A stretch of 64,000 nt of DNA, from assembly GCF_932526225.1 (NCBI RefSeq), contig NC_064044.1, forward strand, positions 10,718,906 through 10,782,905. Reading direction: 5' to 3'. Shown one piece after another: positions 22,701 through 64,000 of this stretch. The position numbers and the translations under genes are program-made. The number at the start of each line of letters is the position of its first letter. The stretch's first letter is position 1. The notes below the pieces were generated by a model. That model did not search any database and was not told where the DNA came from. It was given only the letters and a program-made list of their open reading frames with translations. The stretch is from Nematostella vectensis. Lineage: Eukaryota; Cnidaria; Anthozoa; Actiniaria; Edwardsiidae.

Positions 22701-25700
22701 ACCAAATGGTATGACATACTTATAGTACTCGCTATAAAAAATATCAAACTTTTTTATGTAAAATAAAATCTTAGGGACAGATATCATTTTTAGCAAGCGA
22801 CTCCTGTATGCGTTTTGTAGCAAGCATCCCCGAGGCTCGGCCAGTCACAGCTATGCTTAGCTGGTCACGTGACGCTTTTGGTATCAAAGTAAAAAACAAG
22901 ACAACAAAACATTGCTGGCGATGGCTGCGGTCCTCACGCCAGAGAGCGGCGGAATAAAATCTTGCAACGACGATAAGTCCTTACTGACACAAGAAAATTT
23001 TCTTGCTGATTCATAAGCGCTAATTAAAATGATTTTGCTGGTGTTATTTTGCCGTCAAAAGCCATTAGCGCGCGAGTTTGTCGGCTAAAAAGTCAAATGA
23101 TTGCTAGTGCAAGTCCTTTAGTTCTTTTGTTTCCATATCTAAAGTTCTTTATATTTCTTTTCACAACAGTGACGGTAGGGTACTCCACAGCAAGAGCTGC
23201 ATCAAGTAAGTCTTGGCGCTTTGTGTGGATTTACATTTTTCCCCTTAGCGAAATTGTTGTTCAAAAAACAAAGCCAAGTAAATTCTCAGGGTGAGTGGGA
23301 ACATTGTAACCCTTAGAGGGTGAGGACATAGCAATCATTGGAGGGATGAAGACAAGAATTTCTTGGGGTTGATGGGGACATAGCAATCCTTAAGGTGGGG
23401 GACATAGCAATCCTTAGGGTGTGGGGGACATGGCAATCCTTAGGGTGGGGGACATAGCAATTCTTAGGGTGGGGGACATGGCAATTCTTAGGGTGGGGGG
23501 ACATAGCAATTCTTAGGGTGGGGGACATAGAAATTCTTAGGATGGGGGACATAGCAATTCTTAGGGTGGGGGGACATAGCAATTCTTAGGGTGGGGGACA
23601 TAGCAATCCTTAAGGTGGGGGACATAGAAATTCTTAGGATGGGGGACATAGCAATTCTTAGGGTGGGAGACATGGGAATCCTTAGGGTGGGGGACATAGC
23701 AATTCTTAGGGTGAGGGACATAGCAATTCTTAGGGTGGGGGACATAGCAATTCTTAGGGTGGGGGGACAAAGCAATTCTTAGGGTGGTGGACATAGCAAT
23801 CCTTAGGGTGGGGGGGGGGGGACATAGCAATCCTTAGGGTGGGGGACATAGCAATTCTTAGGGTGGGGAAAATAGCAATTCTTTAGGTTAAGGGGACACA
23901 GCAATTCTTAGGGTGGAGGACATGGCAATTCTTAGGGTGGGGGACATAGCAATCCTTAGGGTGGGGGACATGGCAATCCTTAGGGTGGGGGACATGGCAA
24001 TTCTTAGGGTGGGGGACATGGCAATTCTTAGGGTGGGGGACATAGCAATTCTTAGGGTGGGGGACATAGAAATTCTTAGGGTGGGGGACATAGCAATTCT
24101 TAGGGTGGGGGACATAGCAATTCTTAGGGTGGGGGGGGACATAGCAATTCTTAGGGTGGGGGACATAGCAATTCTTAGGGTTGGGGGGACATAGCAATTC
24201 TTAGGGTGGGAGACATGGGAATCCTTAGGGTGGGGGACATAGCAATTCTTAGGGTGGGGGACATAGCAATTCTTAAGGTTGGGGGGACATAGCAATTCTT
24301 AGGGTGGGAGACATGGGAATCCTTAGGGTGGGGGAAATAGCAATTCTTAGGGTGGGGGACATGGCAATTGTTAGGGTGGGGGACATAGCAATCCTTAGGG
24401 TGGGGGACATAGCAATCCTTAGGGTGAGGGGGACAGAGCAATTCTTAGGGTGGGGGACATGGCAATTCTTAGGGTGGGGGGGACATAGCAATCCTTAGGG
24501 TGGGGGACATAGCAATTCTTAGGATGGGGGACATAGCATTAGATTTCCAGTTCGAAAGAGTGAAGGGGCACCGCTTCCTGCTGGACCCTCCATCGTTCAG
24601 CCACTTACGTGATTCAGTCATTAACAATAATCTCATCTTGTAATGCGTTGTGCAGCTAGCTCCATGGGACCCACCCCATCAAGCACTCAACAGATTGTCA
24701 ACATCACATCACGACACTTACCATCAGCATCTTCACCGTCTGACCCTCAGCAAATGTCTAACACTACCACGCAAGAGTCGGACAACCCGCAACACGAGCT
24801 TGACGTGATGACCACGGTGACGATATGTGTGGGGACAGCAGTGGGGAGTGCGCTTGTGTTTTGTCTACTAAGACGCATTCACAGACACTATCAGATCTGT
24901 AGGATGACACCTGCAGGTAACGTAGGCTACACCCAGGGATGGAGGGGATAAGTGGGATGGGTGGTAGGGACGGGAGGAATGGGAGGGGTGGAAGGGACGG
25001 GAGGAATGGGAGGGGTGGAAAGGACGGGAGGAATGGGAGGAGTGGAGGGGACGGGAGGAATTGGAGGGGTGGAAGGGACGGGAGAAATGGGAGGGATGGA
25101 AGGGACGGGAGGAATGGGGGGGGGGGGGGTGAAGGGAAGGGAGGAATAGGAGAGGTGGAGGGGACGGAAGGAATGGGAGGGGTGGAAGGACGGGAGGAAT
25201 GGGAGGGGTGAAGGGAAGGGAGGAATAGGAGGGGTGGAGGGGATGGAAGGAATGGGAGGGGTGGAAGGGACGGGAGGAATGGGAGGGGTGGAGGGGACGG
25301 GAGGAATGGGAGGGGTGGAGGGGACGGGAGGAATGGGAGGGGTGGAGGGGACGGGAGGAATTGGAGGGGTGGTAGGGACGGTGGAAAGAAAGGGTGGATG
25401 GGAGGTGATAGTTATTGGAAGGTAGGAGGAAGCATGAAAGTAGCTGAAATATTTCTTATGGCAGCTTAATGATTTTTATCATCTTCATTATCATTATCAT
25501 CACTATAATGATCACTTCCCCACCATCATCATAGTCATCATCATCAACACTATCATCATTCATCAGCATCACTACCAACATAATAATCGTCATCCACACC
25601 ACCATAATGATTATCATCGCCACGCTAACCATCATCAGCGTCATCATAACACCAGAATCACCAGCATAATCAGAATAATCACCACTATCATTATTAATAT

Positions 25701-27696
25701 TCATCACCACCATAATTATCATAACCACCATCATTATTATCATCATCATAACAATCATAATTATCTTCTTCACAATCATTGTTTTAATTAATTTCCAACA
25801 TAATTATTATCAAAACTAACATCAATCACAGACTATAATGCTGATGAATGTAATGTTGTACTCTTTCCCGTGTTCTCCACCAGGAGACCCAAATTACGAG
25901 TATGACGCATCAATCATCTACAGCAGTGGCGACCAGGAGTTCGTGTCGAACGAGCTCCTTCCTCTACTAGAGACGAAATACAACCTCCGCTGCTTCATCT
26001 ACTATAGAGACTGGACTATTGGTAAGGAAACAATTTTAGCTTTCTCCAGGTCACACTGCTATATCCACAGCTTGTAAATTCAGTATCGCTGAGTACTATG
26101 TTCGCTTTATCCAGGCTTAACTACTATTTCCAGACCTTGTAAACTCTGTATCGGTGAAGGAGATGTTCGCTTTATCCAAGTTGAACTACTATATCCGTAT
26201 TTTGTAATCATGTTATGCTAAGTAGCATATTCGCTTTATGAAGACCACTAATACTCCGTACATCGTAATCTAAGTAATGCCGAGTACTGTACAATGTTCA
26301 CTTCATTCAGGTTTTACTACTATATCGCCGTACCTAGTAACCTTACAGGCCCATACCCAGGGGGGGGGGGGACAGAGGGTGCGAACGCATTCCCCCTCAC
26401 CACAACGGCTGAAAGTCTGCTTTTTGTTCTCAATAGACGTGCTATTTGTGTACAAAACTATAAATCATAAGCTAGATATGTAGCCAAATCCGACAAAAAA
26501 CTTCACGTGGAAATACTGAAAAGACATAAAAAATCGTTTTTTGTTCTTCCGGAGGTTGTTAGATTTTTATCAAAGAACTCCTTCCCCCCCCCCCCCCCCC
26601 CGTAAAATTTAGGTCCACATTTTCGGATTTCGCATCCCCCCTCCCCCTCCCCCCCCAAGGAAAATCCTCGGTATGGGCCTGCCTTTGTATCGCTGAGAAA
26701 TATGTTCGCTTTATCCAGGTTTGAGCATGACTTCTGTACCTTGTCAGGCCCGTAGCCAGGATTTTAAGTGAGTGGCGGAAGGGGTCGTTTACCCATTTAG
26801 CGGACCATATTCTTTTAGGTAGTTCGTCCTAGCTCTCACAATAATCCGTACCTTCAATTCAATTCAATTATTTTATTTGGCACCTTTTCATCTTTGTTTC
26901 ACAGGCGTTGCTCCGAATACATTCATATTTAAAAAAAATTAACAATTGGTTTTCAATTATATTCCTATTTACAGGATTTTGAGCGGGGAGGGGGAGGGGG
27001 GGGGTTCGTTTACCATTTAGCGGACCATCCCCTCGTAGCGGTACTTAATTTTCCTTAATGAGAGCGGACCTTTCAGTCGAATGGGGTGGTTCTTCTGAAC
27101 CCCCCACCCCCCTGGCTACGGGCCTGCTTGCAAACTTATAATCACTTAATACGATGTTCTCTTTGTCGAGGTTTAATTACTATATCCCCACCTTGCAAAA
27201 TAAAAATCACTGAGTACGATGTTCATTTTATCAAGGTGAGAAAATCCACAAGAATATCGCAGACACCATCTATAAGAGCCGATATGTGATCGCAGTGATG
27301 TCTAAAAACTTCCTCAAGAGCAACTTTTGCCATGCTGAGCTTTCCTTGGCCCTGGAGCGGGTCATAAGTCAGAGGGATTGTTGTCTGAAAGTGATTAACT
27401 TGGATGGCGTCAGTAAAGAAAGTCTACCCAAGGAACTACAAAACCGGACTTTTCTTGACATGTCTCAGACAGAGGAGAGAAAAACTTGGGAGAGGAGGAT
27501 TGTCAGACAAATCAGCAGGGAGGAGAAACCAGAGCAGAAGAATCAAGGAAGACTCGAAGACGCAAAGCATAACCCATGTTGGTGTTGCGTCAGAGGAGAG
27601 GATTATGAGCTAAGGACAAACGGTTGTGCACGCCATAAGATAGTTGGTGGGAGCGTTAGTGGGAAAAGGAATGAAGGGGTAGAAAGTATAGTTTGA
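16732..27696 (+). CDS. Type I membrane receptor with cytoplasmic TIR domain
   Basis: Exons: 16732-16956, 17495-17524, 20031-20142, 20944-21081, 21377-21489, 22363-22431, 22645-22708, 23170-23205, 24656-24916, 25884-26021, 27236-27696 (TGA). All phases join, giving 548 residues. The start is the ATG at 16732, followed by a hydrophobic signal peptide cleaved after about residue 30 (HTVHA|QNDS). Ectodomain residues 31-315 hold LCIKRC and NCHRDC cysteine pairs, a beta-rich region (VSWVARVSWDLQYA, FIVRWFPPPP, NQTWITLVSG, QVLVQTYPL) resembling a fibronectin/IL-17-receptor fold, then a Ser/Thr/Pro stalk with NIT and NTT glycosylation sites. The membrane segment is about 316-334. The TIR domain spans about 354-480: box 1 YDASIIYS, box 2 RDWTIG lacking the usual Pro, then SRYVIAVMSKNFL and CHAELSLAL. 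A Cys-rich basic tail follows. Likely an innate immune or IL-1R/TLR-type signalling receptor; ligand unknown. Exons 2 and 3 are the least certain. Confidence 0.82.
18366..18672. repeat. Dispersed repeat copy (partner at 30383-30668)
   Basis: Shares AACGTCTAATTTT, GAGGCTGGGCCGTTCTTA-like, AATGATCAATAGCAATA, AAGGTTGTTA and TTTTTCTGCTATCTG, in the same order, with 30383-30668. About 300 bp, AT-rich, no ORF. It lies in the large intron 2 of the TIR-receptor gene. Confidence 0.75.
20215..20405 (-). repeat. Dispersed element fragment with poly-G end (relative at 9330-9460)
   Basis: On the minus strand it begins GCAGGCGCGTACACAGGGGG, followed by a C/G homopolymer, GGTCATTTCTTATTAAGGAA and TTTCATATGATACC. 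It lies between exons 3 and 4 of the TIR-receptor gene. Confidence 0.5.
20470..20830. repeat. Degenerate tandem repeat, about 110-bp unit
   Basis: Units share ACCTACATACCTTCACACAT, AATAAGACAC and ATTAAACACATGA-like blocks, three to four times with much divergence. Intronic, just upstream of exon 20944-21081. Confidence 0.5.
21100..21340 (+). repeat. Degenerate ~20-bp minisatellite after TIR-receptor exon 4
   Basis: Repeats of GTGTCGTTGGAGTCGCG-type units fill most of the intron between exons 4 and 5. The end of exon 4 itself (GGCGTGTCGTGGGTGGCTCG, then CGTATCGTGGGATCTG) looks like two units of the same motif, so the array may have grown from the exon end. The resemblance is weak. Confidence 0.55.
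22020..22150. other. GC-balanced stretch with hairpin potential in an intron
   Basis: It contains CTGGGGCCGAAATCCCCAG (perfect 6-bp stem) and GGTACCTCGGTACC (5-bp stem), and is more compact and less AT-rich than the surrounding intron. It could be part of a SINE or structured RNA, but no known family signature was recognised. Confidence 0.25.
23290..24540. repeat. ~24-bp G-rich minisatellite in intron 8 of the TIR-receptor gene
   Basis: About 50 units of CTTAGGGTGGGGGACATAGC plus AATT, with the variants CATGGCAATC and CATAGAAATT. It does not include either flanking splice site (donor 23205, acceptor 24656). G-runs on one strand in nearly every unit make it a candidate G-quadruplex tract. The many small ORFs in it are artefacts. 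Confidence 0.9.
24930..25400. repeat. 27-bp purine minisatellite after the transmembrane exon
   Basis: Unit GGGACGGGAGGAATGGGAGG plus GGTGGAA, about 17 copies, polypurine on the plus strand. It starts about 15 bases after the donor at 24916/24917. The junction itself is not repeated. Confidence 0.85.
25465..25800. repeat. (CAT/ATC)n-type microsatellite
   Basis: Imperfect ATCATC, CATTAT and CACCAT runs of about 330 bp in the intron before the first TIR exon. Low complexity; the apparent ORF on the minus strand is an artefact. Confidence 0.85.
26346..26681. mobile_element. MITE with CAGGCCCATACC termini
   Basis: Left end CAGGCCCATACCCAGGGGGG, right end GGTATGGGCCTG. Near-identical 5-base flanks CCTTA (26341) and CCTTT (26682) suggest a target duplication. 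Internal poly-G and poly-C runs; no ORF of note. Confidence 0.7.
26745..27126. mobile_element. MITE with CAGGCCCGTAGCCAGG termini
   Basis: Left end CAGGCCCGTAGCCAGG, right end CCTGGCTACGGGCCTG, exact complements over 16 bases. Flanks CTTGT (26740) and CTTGC (27127) suggest a 5-bp target duplication. It is related to 26346-26681 by its ends and by GTTTACCATTTAGCGGACC-like interior repeats. Confidence 0.75.
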
Positions 27697-27699
27697 ATA

Positions 27700-28970
27700 G
27701 CTGACGTAACATAATTGGTGGTAAACAGATTGGTTTTCATAAGTCCGTACACAGAGACGTAGCAGGGGTGGGGCACTGGAGGCGTGACCAGAGGGGCGTG
27801 GCTGTGCCCCCTCCCCCAATATTTTTTTTTTTTTTTCTGTATTTCCCTTCCCCCCCCCCCCCCCCCCCCAATTCTAACGTGGCTTGCTCTGGTACAAAAA
27901 CTGTTTTAGTAAAAGTGTAGAAGTCAAGCCAGAACAAAAAATGAACAGAGAAATAATAGTTTATTCAGGTACAGTAATACGAGAAACAAAATCCAACTTC
28001 TCTCGCTTTCAACAAATCACAAGCGTAAGAGATGTAGCTTGAGATGTGTTGAAGTCATTATTCTGCGAGACATGTTAGTTCCTTGTCGTAGATAGTAGAT
28101 AGAAGGCGAAAGAACCGTCATCCAGCACGCGGGCGGCCAAAAATCCAAGATGGCGCCCAAAACACTGGTAAGCGGGGTTTTCGTCGCGGAAACACCAACA
28201 AACGCCTAGCGGTGAATATAACAAATATGGGTAATGTCGTCGGCGTTTGATATAACCCAGCCGATGAATATAGCAAACAATGGGATGACGGTAGGTAGAT
28301 ATAGATTTAGGTTGTAAATATAGTGCGAGAGCTGTGTGTGAGTTGGGGGGGGGGGGGGGCATATTTGGCGCCTAAAATAGAACCAAGACAAGGAAAAGTT
28401 GTAAATATCCATCCAGTTTATGTACCATACATACTATTACATACATACATACTATTTACAATCTGAACTGGACAACTCGGAACATAATATATATGTACAT
28501 TTAAACAAATATATTAATTAACTGAGCAAGTATTTTTTCCCGTCAATGTTTCTAACTGAATGACGATGCCTAATGATTTCTGAATGTTCTATTGCCTCGT
28601 ATTTAGTACAGACTAATTCCCGATTTTCTACACTTCCTTTCTACCTCCATAAAGCGGGAAGTCGCGACCAGGAAAGTATTTCTTTATCTCCATGAAGCGG
28701 GAAGTCGCGAACAGGGAAGTATTTCTTTATCTCCATAAAGCGGGAAGTCGCGACCAGGGAAGAATTTCTTTATCTCCATGAAGCGGGAAGTCGCGACCAG
28801 GGAAATAATTCTTTATCTCCATTAAGCCGGATGCAAGAGCAGGTTTCATCTGTGTCGGTTGCTTTTCGCATTCCTAGAATACAAGTGATGTTTTGGTGAA
28901 TATGTTAATACACATAAACACAACTAATAACTTCAATCCACAATCATTACTATCACTAATACATCGCCAT
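27700..28970. other. Convergent intergenic region downstream of the TIR-receptor gene
   Basis: It contains poly-T and poly-C runs (27822-27870), a GACGTAGCAGGGGTGGGG motif resembling the end of the 36095-36284 element, and the minisatellite 28636-28845. No exon was recognised. No canonical AATAAA is evident in the first 200 bases after the TIR stop. Confidence 0.4.
28636..28845. repeat. ~47-bp minisatellite, 4-5 copies
   Basis: Unit CTTTATCTCCATGAAGCGGG, AAGTCGCGACCAGGGAAGTA, TTT. The copies are nearly identical except the last. Intergenic. Confidence 0.85.
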
Positions 28971-29150
28971 CGCCATCGCTATCACCATCATCACCACCAC
29001 CATAACCACCACCATAACCACCACCATAACCATAACCGCCATCACCATCACCATCACCATCACCATCACCATCACCATCACCATCACCATCACCATCACC
29101 ATCACCATCACCATCACCATCACCACCATCACCATCACGGTCGCCACCCG

Positions 29151-29182
<32 letters not shown>

Positions 29183-29835
29183 CACCGCCACCCGCCACCG
29201 CCACCGCCATTACCACCACCATTACCATTACCATCTTACCATCACCACCATTAACACCATCACCATCACCCCGTCACCATCACCACCATTACCATCACCA
29301 CCACCATCACCACCATTATCACCATTACCATCACCATCACCACCACCATTATTACCATAACCATCACCGTCACTGTCACCGTCACCATCAATGTCACCGT
29401 CACCATTACCATTACCATCACCACCACCATCACCACCACCACCATCACCACCACCATCACGGTCGCCATCGCCACCGCCATCACCACCACCATTACCATC
29501 ACCACCATTAACACCATCACCACCATTACCATTACCATCACCACCACCATCACCACCATTATCACCATCACCATTACCATCACCACCACCACCAATATTA
29601 CCATAACCATCACCGTCACTGTCACCGTCACCGTCACCGTCACCATCACCATCAAAGTCACCGTCACCATCACCATAACCATAACCATCACCGTCACTGT
29701 CACCGTCACCGTCACTGTCACCGTCACCATCAAAGTCACCGTCACCATTACCATCACCATTACCATCACCACCACCATTATCACCATAACTATCACCATC
29801 ACCGTCACTGTCACCATCACCGTCACCCTCGCGGT
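28970..29835. repeat. (CCATCA)n/(CACCAT)n microsatellite beside the LRRC9-like 3' end
   Basis: About 865 bp of CCATCA, CACCGT and CCGCCA hexamers. It ends about 26 bases beyond the stop of the LRRC9-like gene, so if transcribed on the minus strand it lies in the 3' UTR as (GATGGT)n. The predicted poly-His and Met-Val proteins from it are artefacts. Confidence 0.9.
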
Positions 29836-29860
29836 GAAAAGGACCCCTGTGGAGGCCAGG

Positions 29861-64000
<34,140 letters not shown>

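Larger units (their letters stand above)
26025..27235 (+). repeat. ~65-bp minisatellite ending at the 3' splice site of the last TIR exon, split by two MITEs
   Basis: Units contain GTATCGCTGAGTACTATGTT, CGCTTTATCCAGGTTT, AACTACTATATCC and CCTTGTAA. Copies start near 26080, 26150, 26215, 26275, 26690, 27140 and 27205. The last copy is CACTGAGTACGATGTTCATT then TTATCAAG|GTGAGA, the actual acceptor of exon 27236-27696, so the acceptor was copied with the unit. Two CAGGCCC-ended elements interrupt the array. Confidence 0.8.
25884..27696 (+). other. TIR domain exons of the receptor gene
   Basis: Exon 25884-26021 encodes box 1 and the region up to the BB loop (NLRCFIYYRDWTIG). Exon 27236-27696 encodes EKIHKNIADTIYKSRYVIAV through FCHAELSLALERVI and the helix ending KTWERRIVRQI, which takes the place of box 3 (FW in TLRs, TW here), then a 60-residue tail with PCWCC. 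The pattern is the MyD88-recruiting TIR type of TLR and IL-1R, not the SEFIR type. The substitution in box 2 (Ile for the conserved Pro of RDxxPG) may alter adaptor binding. Confidence 0.85.

Noticed and set aside
24643-24951. Separate 102-residue membrane protein starting near 24643
   Set aside because: The acceptor at 24655/24656 and the phase match make it exon 9 of the TIR-receptor gene; the upstream start is intronic and the end past 24916 is read-through.
28893-29826. Poly-His, Pro-Ser and Met-Val ORFs
   Set aside because: They are products of the CCATCA microsatellite on both strands.

Overview
The window is animal nuclear DNA. Genes are split by many short introns with GT..AG ends, two intronless 7TM receptors sit inside another gene, and low-complexity tracts, minisatellites and small inverted-repeat elements are everywhere. 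The gene set (multi-Tudor protein, TIR-domain membrane receptor, LRRC9-like LRR protein, intronless class A GPCRs) and the roughly 40% GC composition fit an anthozoan cnidarian such as a sea anemone or coral. That placement is inference; no single sequence proves it.

Layout. (1) 355-12438, plus strand: the 3' part of a Tudor-domain gene of the TDRD/RNF17 type, 15 exons that join in one frame (583 codons plus stop) and encode three extended Tudor modules. (2) 12.5-16.7 kb: intergenic, with a repeat of the Tudor stop region, an inverted-repeat element (13625-14307) and a dispersed repeat. (3) 16732-27696, plus strand: an 11-exon gene for a 548-residue type I membrane receptor with signal peptide, Cys-containing N-terminus, fibronectin/IL-17-receptor-like ectodomain, one membrane segment and a cytoplasmic TIR domain. 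(4) 27.7-29.85 kb: convergent intergenic space with minisatellite and a 0.85-kb (CCATCA)n tract. (5) 29861 to beyond 64000, minus strand: 22 phase-consistent exons of an LRRC9-like leucine-rich-repeat gene (about 850 residues of its C-terminal part). Its introns host GPCR-1 (37042-38022, same strand) and GPCR-2 (55787-56698, opposite strand).

The most unusual property is structural. Most minisatellites here do not sit at random in introns: they begin at, or their repeat unit contains, an exon-intron junction. In the Tudor gene this holds at the 5' splice sites 2628, 6788, 8581 and 10015, and at the stop codon 12438. In the TIR gene it holds at the 3' splice site 27236. In the LRRC9-like gene it holds at the 5' splice sites 61525, 58752, 51092 and 49136 and at the 3' splice sites 63202 and 59584. 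The largest is a 7.2-kb array of about 120 copies of a 60-bp unit (about 41965-49160), each copy carrying the end of an LRR exon plus its splice donor. Older, decayed versions of the same process appear as pseudo-exons just upstream of the real ones. Tandem duplication across splice sites therefore looks like a recurrent process in this genome, and it multiplies candidate splice donors and in-frame coding units.

The genes do not form an operon or a known pathway. Tudor proteins of this type act in germline piRNA granules, the TIR protein is a candidate innate immune receptor, LRRC9 is a poorly characterised LRR protein, and the GPCRs are orphans. All exon models are read by eye from splice signals, phase continuity and protein-family resemblance; no transcript data were available.
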